Below, piece by piece: positions 59,701 through 64,000 of a stretch of 64,000 bases of DNA; position 1 is the stretch's first letter, and each line of letters begins with the position of its first letter. Where the stretch lies: positions 284,868 to 348,867 of the forward strand of contig NMRA01000242.1 in the NCBI GenBank assembly GCA_002633005.1, written 5' to 3'. This DNA comes from Phoronis australis (taxonomy: Eukaryota > Phoronida > Phoronidae). Under the pieces are notes generated by a model. The model saw only the letters and a list, made by a program, of their open reading frames with translations. It was not told the origin of the DNA and did not search any database. The position numbers and the translations under genes are program-made.

Positions 59701-62073
59701 GCCCCTGACCAACAGACTTGGTTACAAGTTGTTCCCTATTTCTAAGCAAGTGTTAAAATACATTTTTTATTGAATTGATAATATATTTTATGCATTGTTA
59801 TTTATCAACTGGTGACGTGGCCCACGTTTACTGTTGGTCTAAAATGACTTTAAATAAACACTGAACTATAGCTCAGAGTGGTGATCATGATCACAACACA
59901 ATAAAAATTTTACACAAGTCAAAAACTATGAAAATAAACCAGTCACTTCCGTATCACTCATGATGAATCCCCCCCAGACATTATCTCAACAGTTCAAATT
60001 TAAAAGTCTAAATAATGCCTCAAAGTACTTGAGGACAGTTAACCAGTGTAACAAACCCATACAGTTTGACAAAGGTTGCAATTAAAACACTGAATCTGAT
60101 TGATGGGCCAGCAACTTGATTGACACATTACTCAAACCAGAAAAAACAACAGACTGTTGGTTACTGATGATTTTGGATACCTGTGCTAAACATGTTGCAG
60201 AAAGTTCAGTTTCTTTACTTTGAACCTCATGACTACATAGAAAGACAGCAATTGTCCCAAACACATGTAACAGCTGGTCTCATTACACAGTTGTGCCTGA
60301 ACTGTGTGGCAGGACCATGTTTATGAGGTCACTGGCCCCATTTGGGCAACAGCTGTGCTTGAACTGAGAGACCCTGAAAATGAACACCAACAAACTGCCA
60401 ACTAACAGGTCAAGAAGTGAACAGAATGTTTTTTTTTTGAAAATCAAGTCAGTGGTGCAGTATCTTTTAGTTGCTCACTTTTTCAAAAAAGATTAAAATC
60501 CAACTAAAACCATCCAAAATGATAAGAGATTTGTTTTTGTTTTTCTTACTTATCACTTGGCACATGATGGCATTTCAAACATTGCTTATTCTTTTTTAGG
60601 TGCCTTAGTGCAGCTTTCCTCCACAGAAGTTGATACAAGCATGCCTGTTTTTAGTGGGTGAGCTGGTCTCAAAATAAAACAGGCTTAATGTCCAGAACCA
60701 ACTTTTTGGCCTAATAGTGTAAAATCCCAGCAATTTTGAAGATAAACAATTGCAAAATTGTATTTCTTTTTCATTTTCCAAGGTCTGTCTGTTATCTTTG
60801 TTTTGTAAGGTCACAGTTTCTTGAAATTCTGCCTGATGGGAGCTACAAACATGGTAAATCATAATTTGGTAAAACATAATTTGGTAAAACATAATTTGGT
60901 AAAACATAATTTGGTAAAACATAATTTGGTAAAACATAATTTGGTAAAACATAATTTGGTAAAACATAATTTGGTANNNNNNNNNNNNNNNNNNNNNNNN
61001 NNNNNNNNNNNNNNNNNNNNNNNNNNNNNNNNNNNNNNNNNNNNNNNNNNNNNNNNNNNNNNNNNNNNNNNNNNNNNNNNNNNNNNNNNNNNNNNNNNGC
61101 ATAAAGCAGTGTCTGTAAGTTCCACAAGAATTCAATAAGCCATTTCTGAGATAAGATGTTCCAAATTTGGACATTATTCTAGGGTCACACATCAGGCCAT
61201 GTGCACTAATATGGAAGAGTGACTTGTCTCCGATCAAATTACTGCAAAATTTCCCACACCGAAGAAGGCATCATCACCAAAGCACGGCCATCATAACAAC
61301 ATGCTAAAACGAGCTTCAAGAGAACACAGCAACCAACAACCCCCCTCCTCATGAGGACTGGCAAAAACGTTATTGAAGTCACTGATCGCAAACTATGCAC
61401 CTGAAAAAAGGGTTCAGAGATCAAATCCTGCAGGTGGGGTATATTTTCCTCCTTAAATTTATTACCAGTGCATAAAAGTGTTAAAAGACAACAATCGCCA
61501 CAATGTGGCCACAATGTAGTTTAACACCACAGACTTCAGAGAAGTCTAAAGCCAACAGTGAGATACAGACAAACATTCTTCAGCTTGGGACAGCGAAAAA
61601 TTATTTTTGCGAGAGGTCAAACAGATACTGCCTTTTTAGCACACATCACAGGGCAATAGTCTGATATAAGGTGCCGTATTTTAAGAACCAGTTTGATGCC
61701 CGTTATTCAGTGGAGAAAACTGGTTCTCAAAATTCGGGCATATTATATCAAACCATTACCAGTCACAGTGCTTACCTGTGCAGCAGTACCCCCATTTTAC
61801 CAAAAGTCACACTGCCTACCTGCACAGTAGCACCCCATTTTTTACTACAAGTCACAGTGCTTAATTGAACAGCAGTACTCCATTTTTACCATAAGTGGTA
61901 ATGCTTACCTGCACAGCAGTACCCCATTCTTACCACAAATCACAGTGCTCATACCTGCACAGCAGTACCCCCATCTTTATCAAAAGTCAGGGTGCTTACC
62001 TGCACAGCAGTACTCCGTTTTCTAGTGACTTGCGAGGATCCTCAGGATACACAAATGACAGCCTGGTCACCGT
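14576..62073 (-). CDS. LMO7/LIMCH1-like: LMO7/LIMCH1-family protein (CH, PDZ, coiled coil, LIM), all but the 5' end
   Basis: Nineteen exons join in phase to 5112 nt: 1703 residues plus TGA (14576-14578). Order counted from the first window codon: calponin-homology domain (1-125), serine-rich linker ending in a conserved [18 protein letters not shown] block (about 374-395), acidic linker, PDZ (about 507-605), acidic/polar stretch, long Glu/Arg/Gln coiled coil (about 950-1200), two copies of SR-x-DVLKMNRK (about 1280 and 1360), basic ERM-like helix, and C-terminal LIM. Family members bind actin/myosin and adherens junctions. CH plus PDZ plus LIM is the LMO7 order; mammalian LIMCH1 lacks PDZ, so this looks like the unduplicated ancestor (inference). 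The start of CH and the initiator Met lie right of the window. Confidence 0.92.
16172..17135 (-). CDS. LMO7/LIMCH1-like: LMO7-like exon, second motif, basic helix and LIM start
   Basis: Acceptor cactctttttcag, donor CTCG/gtaagt. Begins [13 protein letters not shown]; second motif [16 protein letters not shown]; then a Trp/Arg/Glu-rich helix ([20 protein letters not shown]) with WIKPHEP and DWLRAQQQ repeats. Ends with the first LIM zinc knuckle [10 protein letters not shown]. Confidence 0.93.
17342..17552 (-). CDS. LMO7/LIMCH1-like: LMO7-like exon with first [11 protein letters not shown] motif
   Basis: Acceptor ctttatttcag, donor AAAATGCAG/gttagt. Encodes [17 protein letters not shown] and a Pro/Ser/Ala end. 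The 11-residue motif recurs in the next exon. Confidence 0.88.
17920..18228 (-). repeat. Minisatellite running up to a splice donor
   Basis: Units of 27-36 bp with the forward core ctcaccccatgatctctgctacct; the last unit, ctcacccatgtctacaacttacct, contains the actual donor of the 18229 exon (AG/gtaagt on the minus strand). The other units read AG/gtagca at the same place. Contains one N (18117). Confidence 0.65.
18229..18461 (-). CDS. LMO7/LIMCH1-like: LMO7-like exon, end of coiled coil
   Basis: Acceptor atgtcttttag, donor CGCAG/gtaagt. Begins with the duplicated heptad-like [14 protein letters not shown], then [20 protein letters not shown] and a Ser-rich end. A repeat array runs up to the donor. 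Confidence 0.9.
18462..21356. other. Intron of the LMO7-like gene
   Basis: AT-rich, with no exon seen on the minus strand apart from short open frames without splice support. Contains a three-unit 43-bp tandem repeat at 19615-19739. Confidence 0.5.
19615..19739 (+). repeat. Three-unit 43-bp tandem repeat
   Basis: Core gaatctactgtgtaaacaaa followed by tgacattacacatatac; the first two units are identical and the third differs slightly. Confidence 0.95.
21357..21536 (-). repeat. Three-unit 66-70 bp array including a splice donor
   Basis: Forward units begin ctgacca(c/t) at 21361, 21428 and 21494. Each has a cactactca(c/a) block: the third is the true donor of the 21537 exon, the second keeps actcac, the first reads actcaa (broken GT). 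Confidence 0.6.
21537..21831 (-). CDS. LMO7/LIMCH1-like: LMO7-like exon, coiled coil
   Basis: Acceptor acttcttctttag, donor CAAGAG/gtgagt. Long Arg/Glu helix ([14 protein letters not shown], then [18 protein letters not shown]). The donor is the first unit of a 66-70 bp intronic array. Confidence 0.9.
22440..22560 (-). repeat. 28-30 bp tandem array near a splice donor
   Basis: Three to four units with the forward core aacccatcgtcggccacaca, ending about 12-20 bp from the donor of the 22572 exon. The donor itself is not repeated. Confidence 0.8.
22572..22780 (-). CDS. LMO7/LIMCH1-like: LMO7-like exon, coiled coil
   Basis: Acceptor ttaattgttag, donor AGACG/gtaagg. Almost pure charged helix ([17 protein letters not shown] and following [14 protein letters not shown]). 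A 28-30 bp tandem array lies in the intron about 20 bp from the donor. Confidence 0.9.
23279..23359 (-). CDS. LMO7/LIMCH1-like: LMO7-like exon, coiled coil
   Basis: 27 codons, phase 0/0. Encodes [20 protein letters not shown] and LEKRKQQ. Acceptor gatttctttgcag, donor CAGCAG/gtgaat. Confidence 0.85.
24196..24350 (+). repeat. Five-unit 34-bp minisatellite
   Basis: Core ttgcaactacacaagttaca, starts at 24196, 24230, 24264 and 24298 and once more, degenerate, near 24332. Confidence 0.9.
25251..25345 (+). repeat. tRNA-derived SINE-like relic
   Basis: ttcagtggactagcca (A-box-like) and ggttcatgccc (B-box-like), then a tail alignable with the relic at 12054 (gattcttttcagacttaaaa versus aatctttttgggctaaaa). 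Intronic. Confidence 0.5.
27191..27214 (+). repeat. (CAGA)n microsatellite
   Basis: Six consecutive CAGA-type units about 25 bp from the donor of the 27238 exon. Confidence 0.9.
27238..28047 (-). CDS. LMO7/LIMCH1-like: LMO7-like large exon, central region
   Basis: 270 codons, phase 0 at both ends. Polar and probably disordered with an acidic bias, including [19 protein letters not shown] and [13 protein letters not shown], then [16 protein letters not shown] which starts the coiled coil. Acceptor tgtattacag, donor CAACGGCAG/gtaggc. A (CAGA)n tract sits in the intron 25 bp from the donor. Confidence 0.9.
28502..28624 (-). CDS. LMO7/LIMCH1-like: LMO7-like exon, acidic 41-codon linker
   Basis: Acceptor cttcttctgcag, donor GACCCT/gtaagt; phase 0 at both ends, so skippable without a frameshift. 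Encodes an acidic segment with [18 protein letters not shown] and LEQDP. Confidence 0.85.
29517..29695 (-). CDS. LMO7/LIMCH1-like: LMO7-like exon, post-PDZ linker
   Basis: The acceptor atatatcaatag joins in phase to complete a Glu codon after KPG. Encodes [18 protein letters not shown] then a basic stretch. The donor TTTCAAGAG/gttcac is weak at +4/+5, but phase 0 fits the next exon. The 3' boundary is the least certain in the gene. Confidence 0.75.
30080..30449 (-). pseudogene. Non-LTR retrotransposon ORF2 C-terminal fragment
   Basis: About 110 open codons with the post-RNase-H/zinc-knuckle signature: [20 protein letters not shown], then [11 protein letters not shown] and a downstream H-x4-C ([14 protein letters not shown]). 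This resembles the tail of Jockey/I-type LINE ORF2 proteins. No reverse transcriptase upstream, so a dead 3' fragment inside an intron. Confidence 0.7.
30868..31035 (-). CDS. LMO7/LIMCH1-like: LMO7-like exon, PDZ domain part 2
   Basis: Acceptor atttccacag, donor GGAG/gtgagt. Encodes [18 protein letters not shown], then a helix and [12 protein letters not shown]. [16 protein letters not shown] is textbook PDZ. Confidence 0.93.
31597..31726 (-). CDS. LMO7/LIMCH1-like: LMO7-like exon, PDZ domain part 1
   Basis: Acceptor ttgataccag, donor GCCAG/gtttgt. Encodes [10 protein letters not shown], the carboxylate-binding loop as [10 protein letters not shown], and [12 protein letters not shown]. The GLTI loop places it as a PDZ fold, as in LMO7. 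Confidence 0.9.
32122..33571 (+). repeat. Copy B of the CTCF-motif repeat family, 1450 bp
   Basis: Starts caagagcaatgcggagcg, ends atatgtgggcgcat. Internally about ten diverged monomers of about 145 bp. CTCF-core-like sites: exact at 32405-32418; one mismatch at 32550-32563, 32834, 32982 and 33103; weaker at 32205, 32277 and 33258. It ends in a small palindrome (atgcacccacacat/aatatgtgggcgcat). Confidence 0.85.
33605..33866 (-). CDS. LMO7/LIMCH1-like: LMO7-like exon, acidic linker before PDZ
   Basis: Only one frame is open across the exon and it is the one the phases demand. Encodes an acidic run ([19 protein letters not shown]) then [11 protein letters not shown] and TSARE. Acceptor ttactctccag, donor GGGAG/gtaaga. 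Repeat copy B lies 33 bp inside the following intron. Confidence 0.88.
34265..34380 (+). repeat. Two-copy direct repeat of about 75 bp
   Basis: cttagccagccagctagctg followed by tatgaagacta(c/t)cg occurs twice, 75 bp apart. Intronic, no other feature nearby. Confidence 0.85.
35967..36091 (-). CDS. LMO7/LIMCH1-like: LMO7-like exon, [13 protein letters not shown] motif
   Basis: Acceptor ttccttgtag, donor GACAA/gtaagt. [15 protein letters not shown] matches the DDLAxWKSRRRS-S block of vertebrate LMO7 and LIMCH1, a family hallmark outside the named domains. Followed by an acidic and a basic patch. Confidence 0.92.
36517..36696 (+). repeat. Four-unit 45-bp tandem repeat
   Basis: Exact 45-bp period with starts at 36517, 36562, 36607 and 36652; core aatggcacacagtaacccat then gtaatgagcatagcgcaggc. 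Because 45 is a multiple of 3 it stays open on both strands; not a gene. Confidence 0.97.
38080..38913 (-). CDS. LMO7/LIMCH1-like: LMO7-like exon, end of CH domain plus Ser-rich linker
   Basis: 278 codons. Starts [19 protein letters not shown] (last CH helix), then a low-complexity linker rich in Ser, Arg, His and Asp with a perfect double EPASHGRQ. Ends in DDEEWKS, joining the next exon to rebuild the conserved basic motif. Acceptor gttcatttcag, donor TCG/gtaagt. Confidence 0.94.
41261..42929 (+). repeat. Copy C of the CTCF-motif repeat family, 1669 bp
   Basis: Starts caagagcaatgcagagcatt, ends atatgtgggcgcat after a palindrome. Exact CTCF-core matches at 41738-41751, 42186-42199 and 42726-42739; single mismatch at about 41603, 41884, 42023, 42332, 42476 and 42639. 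Spacing between successive sites is mostly 135-163 bp. Confidence 0.88.
43866..44290 (+). repeat. Minisatellite, core gcatggaccatatagctaga
   Basis: About eighteen degenerate units of 21-24 bp. Long minus-strand open frames here are repeat artefacts. Confidence 0.9.
45221..45263 (-). CDS. LMO7/LIMCH1-like: LMO7-like micro-exon, CH domain part 4
   Basis: 43 nt. Acceptor atttttacag, donor CGCAAT/gtaagt. Encodes [14 protein letters not shown], corresponding to the KQEETDRRVKN stretch of human LMO7. Phases fit both neighbours. Confidence 0.9.
46727..46836 (-). CDS. LMO7/LIMCH1-like: LMO7-like exon, CH domain part 3
   Basis: Acceptor gtctttcag, donor GCTGA/gtaagt. Encodes [20 protein letters not shown] then [14 protein letters not shown], the most diagnostic part of the LMO7/LIMCH1 CH domain. 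Confidence 0.95.
47468..47612 (+). repeat. Three-unit 45-47 bp array
   Basis: Starts at 47468, 47514, 47561 and a partial unit at 47606; core gggcaacttgacacgcgtga then caacttaccccaccttatcg. Confidence 0.93.
48468..49009 (+). mobile_element. PIF/Harbinger-like element with a transposase remnant, 542 bp
   Basis: 27-bp TIRs, left gaagcgtgttcaacagagtg and right its reverse complement with one mismatch; similarity extends a further few bases. CAG flanks both ends, fitting a 3-bp target duplication. Inside, on +, 48719-48811 reads [19 protein letters not shown] then RMSRSTYE followed by gttagt, reminiscent of a Harbinger transposase N-terminal exon. The rest of the transposase is absent. Confidence 0.65.
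48719..48811 (+). pseudogene. Harbinger-type transposase N-terminal exon remnant
   Basis: 31 codons containing [20 protein letters not shown], ending at a potential splice donor gttagt. Similarity recalled from memory (FxxxFRMSRxTF region of HARBI1-like transposases). Non-functional alone. Confidence 0.5.
49699..50016 (+). CDS. Unrecognised small ORF inside the TIR element
   Basis: 105 codons, Cys-rich, with no family I recognise. Same strand as, and 0.2 kb upstream of, the HIRAN-like ORF, so it could be a first exon of the same element gene or chance. GC-richer than the surrounding intron. Confidence 0.3.
   Translation: MPSMIGNTRKIWTNTRCSHVMFVLKFVCVREYVSACVSPEFICQSKHNLTSWMCIVSKEISTSSRPKAERVSFSTCPSHELKTFDICLGKAHISYIVWLDAYVTI
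50228..50575 (+). CDS. HIRAN-like domain protein encoded by the TIR element
   Basis: 115 codons. Residues about 20-105 ([44 protein letters not shown]-type turn as [10 protein letters not shown]) match, from memory, a family of HIRAN-like small domains repeated in invertebrate genomes (SIRGYHVYKxxWxPxxGE ... VVGHxPRKIS). HIRAN domains bind DNA ends or stalled forks in HLTF-type helicases. Here it stands alone without a helicase. It may be an element accessory protein or an inactive copy; the usual ADYAVAV-type central strand is poorly preserved ([10 protein letters not shown]). Confidence 0.55.
   Translation: MYVVHASRPRAFNTGQVFYYSSIRGFHMYKEIWIPVEGGKYLQYNTIDKYTTSVLKGQTIVGHIPRKISKTFVFVLRHDGSLKCIVSVKYRHSGKARGLQTLRTMMFFVTVGCYR
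54710..55412 (+). repeat. Copy D of the CTCF-motif repeat family, degraded
   Basis: Alignable monomers without clear family ends. One near-exact CTCF-core site, ccaccaggtggcat, at 55191-55204, and a decayed one at about 54898 (ccactaggcaac). Older copy than B and C. Confidence 0.7.
56262..56463 (+). repeat. Five-unit 42-bp minisatellite
   Basis: Core cagtcaaatcatcctgggtc then tggctatagtaagag; translates as a 14-residue repeat (S-Q-x-NHPGSGYSKR), but it is in an intron and on the opposite strand to the gene. Confidence 0.9.
56889..56958 (-). CDS. LMO7/LIMCH1-like: LMO7-like exon, CH domain part 2
   Basis: Acceptor attttctag, donor GGGCTG/gtaagt. Encodes [19 protein letters not shown] then IAGL, matching vertebrate LMO7 closely. 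A 70-nt exon between two large introns. Confidence 0.93.
57385..57455 (+). repeat. Short interspersed repeat, copy 1
   Basis: tatggtaattctccac ... cactcattttgcacaccaaa ... attattt...aaaaat matches 62600-62670. Family unknown. Confidence 0.6.
60861..61098 (+). repeat. 15-bp microsatellite abutting an assembly gap
   Basis: At least eight perfect copies of ataatttggtaaaac before 122 Ns (60977-61098). The repeat probably caused the gap; its true length is unknown. Confidence 0.95.
61764..62023 (-). repeat. Six-unit 44-46 bp array copying an exon/splice-donor junction
   Basis: On the minus strand each unit reads GTACTGCTGTGCAG/gtaagca. Junction equivalents lie at 61776, 61820, 61865, 61909, 61955 and 62000 (the real donor of the CH exon). 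Donors at 61776, 61820, 61909 and 61955 keep GT; the one at 61865 is destroyed (gcttaa). Units extend about 20 bases into coding sequence. Confidence 0.9.
62000..62073 (-). CDS. LMO7/LIMCH1-like: LMO7-like exon, CH domain part 1
   Basis: Acceptor cattcacag, donor TGCAG/gtaagc. Encodes [12 protein letters not shown] then SLENGVLLC, the signature CH segment. It begins in phase 0 just after where WIE should lie, so the preceding exon carries the CH start. Its donor is the last unit of a 45-bp tandem array. Confidence 0.9.
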
Positions 62074-62599
62074 CTGTGAATGAAAAAGAAGATCAACACA
62101 AATTATTATTATTTTAGATATTTATTATCATTGATAAACAAGTTCAAAAACAAACAAACAAACAAGAATGTTCTTCATCTTACCAGCGTGTGCAAGTTCA
62201 GTAGGGAGACACGTGCTGAACCAGCTAATTCTGAATGACGCAGTTATTGAGAGTGATTACAAAATATTTCCCAACTACACCAAGATGTTCTCTGTACTTG
62301 TTAGTGTATTCACAAACCTACATAAATATTTATCACTTACTTTGCCCCAGAAATACTTAACAACCTCATACAATACATTTACCACAATTATCTCAAAGTA
62401 GCATTCATCTGCCACTTGGCCTCAACTGTTACATTATGTAAAACTGAATACATCACTTCATAGAGTGCTCATTATATTCTTGGCTGAATAATATAAGATT
62501 GCCTAACATATCATTACAACCAAGTTTGGTATGTGTCTAGCACTGGGTCCAACAGTAGTAAACAGATGTGGTAACACTGATTCTTACTACTCAACTAGA

Positions 62600-62670
62600 T
62601 TATGGTAATTCTCCACTTACATGGACACTCACATTATTTTGCACACCAAAATTATTTAGAAAAATAATAT
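62600..62670 (+). repeat. Short interspersed repeat, copy 2
   Basis: Partner of 57385-57455: tatggtaattctccac, ggacactcacattattttg, cacaccaaaattattt. A third, shorter echo (tatggtaattctcca) is at 44325. Confidence 0.6.
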
Positions 62671-63005
62671 TTTATCCCTCATTTATTTCGCACAAGGCTA
62701 CTTGGTGGGAATTCCTTGCCTCACCTTATTCCCAGTCACTTTTGCTCTTCAAAAAACATCAATGCAAATCAAAGTTATTAATCCTAGTAATACACACTTT
62801 AACTATGTTAATAAGGTCTGAACATCAATAAATGCACCACTGTTCTCAGCATGAGGAGAAAGGGGTGACTTGAATGAGTGTCATGTGACTCAGTCATAGG
62901 TTCAAAAGAGTATTTCACTAATAATGAGGTAAATTTCTTTAATATTGGAACAGTAATTTGATTACTATTGACTAGATATTAGCAAAATGTAGTAGGCCAC
63001 ATTTT

Positions 63006-63448
63006 GTTACATTTGCACACTAGTAGATGCTTGCTTACTCAGTTAATTTGTTACATATGCACACTGGTAGATGCTTGCTTACTCAGTTAATTTGTTACAT
63101 TTGCACACTGGTAGATGCTTGCTTACTCAGTTAATTTGTTACATTTGCACACACTGGTAGATGCTTGCTTACTCAGTTAATTTGTTACATATGCACACTG
63201 GTAGATGCTTGCTTACTCAGTTAATTTGTTACATTAGCACACTGGTAGATGCTTACTTACTTCGTTAATTTATTACATATGCAGACTGGTAGATGCTTAC
63301 TTACTCAGTTAATTTGTAACATATGCACACTGGTAGATGCTTACTTACTCAGTTAATTTGTTACATTAGCACACTGGTAGATGCTTGCTTTCTCAGTTAA
63401 ATTGTTACATATGCTCACTGGTAGATGCTTGCTTACTCAGTTAATTTC
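63006..63448 (+). repeat. Ten-unit 44-bp minisatellite
   Basis: Core gttacatatgcacactggta then gatgcttgcttactcagtta; units at 63006, 63050, 63094 and onward, with few substitutions and one 2-bp insertion in unit 4. Confidence 0.97.
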
Positions 63449-64000
63449 ACACACCTGTCAACTACAAAGTCTGCATATTCAGTTTATTTAGCACACTCAG
63501 ATACATAACAAGCCCAATCAAGTAGTTTTCCACCACAGAATTTAGAAATTAAAAGCTAATAAATGAAGCTGTGTAAACACAACGATGAAATTCTGTCCGA
63601 TTTCTAATTAATTTAAAGCTGCATATTAAACCTGTTTTAGCTGGCTACAAAAGAAAATCAAATTTGTTCTTTTTACTCTCATAATACTGCTCTCATAAAA
63701 TTCCTTGCCGTGATAAGATTCCATTTCCGTTACCAACAAGAACATTAAAACTATCGGCAACTCAAGAAAACCCAAAAATTTTTCAAAAATAGCGCATTCA
63801 AAAATGGCTAGCAGAAATAAAATCATATCATAGTAAGGACTACTATGGGATTGATTTTGTGATATTTAATGGCCTGATTCACTTTCCCTTTAAAGCCAGC
63901 TAAACTAAGCAAAAAGTAGCTGTAAGCAGGATAATTAGACATGTACAGCTGTTCAGGTGCCCACAGGACTTGATATAACACAAAACTCAGTATCTTTTTT

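Larger units (their letters stand above)
56959..61999. other. Intron of the LMO7-like gene
   Basis: Contains a two-copy 66-bp repeat (59526-59660, core ggctc(t/c)atttggcac), a 15-bp microsatellite next to the N gap, and the donor array at its 5' (right) end. No coding block recognised. Confidence 0.6.
62074..64000. other. Intron upstream of the first CH exon in view
   Basis: The exon encoding the start of CH (ending WIE) was looked for and not found, so it should be to the right. Contains a ten-unit 44-bp array. Confidence 0.5.

Noticed and set aside
60605-61237. 210-codon minus-strand frame
   Set aside because: Spans 122 Ns and a 15-bp microsatellite; not interpretable as coding.
62184-62230. 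Possible 47-nt upstream exon of the LMO7-like gene (minus), with gtaag donor and a possible ag acceptor
   Set aside because: Phase is compatible but the product does not resemble the expected CH start (WIE); most likely chance splice signals.
1-64000. CRISPR arrays, operons, ribosome-binding sites, prophage
   Set aside because: The window is eukaryotic (spliced genes, GT-AG introns). The tandem arrays lack the repeat-spacer pattern of CRISPR.

Overview
This is an intron-rich animal genomic window. I place it in an invertebrate deuterostome, with amphioxus (cephalochordate) favoured and hemichordate possible. The reasons are GT-AG introns, one gene that looks like the unduplicated ancestor of vertebrate LMO7 and LIMCH1, protein sequence close to vertebrate orthologs, abundant minisatellites including some that run over splice donors, and many small DNA transposons. 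Species identity is inference. There are three assembly blemishes: single Ns at 8677 and 18117, and a 122-base N gap at 60977-61098. All reading frames below were assembled by eye from splice sites and homology recalled from memory; no search was run.

Layout: (1) 1-6.9 kb, + strand: the 3' seven coding exons (318 residues plus stop) of UXS1, the UDP-glucuronate decarboxylase that makes UDP-xylose; its 5' exons lie to the left of the window. (2) 6-14.5 kb: a tail-to-tail intergenic or 3'UTR region holding a palindrome, a degenerate minisatellite, a hAT-like element, a 0.4-kb duplication around an N, a small TIR element and one copy of a repeat family carrying CTCF-like motifs. (3) 14.6-62.1 kb, - strand: nineteen coding exons (1703 residues plus stop, all phases compatible) of one large gene of the LMO7/LIMCH1 family with the order CH domain, conserved linker, PDZ, acidic and coiled-coil ERM-like region, LIM domain. 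Only its first exon(s), encoding the start of the CH domain, are missing to the right. (4) Its introns hold most of the accessory sequence: at least three copies of the CTCF-motif repeat, a PIF/Harbinger-like element keeping a scrap of transposase, a 1.45-kb TIR element carrying a HIRAN-like small ORF, a non-LTR retrotransposon fragment, tRNA-SINE relics and many minisatellites with 34-46 bp periods.

The two genes are functionally unrelated as far as the sequence shows: UXS1 is a Golgi/ER sugar-nucleotide enzyme, and the LMO7/LIMCH1 protein is an actin/junction-associated scaffold. The most interesting structure is non-coding. One signal is a dispersed repeat built from about 145-bp monomers, each carrying a sequence at or near the CTCF core consensus, arranged as an A-B-C trimer. 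The other is a set of tandem arrays whose units copy the exon/5' splice-site junction, clearest at the CH-domain exon (61776-62023) and seen in weaker form at three other donors.
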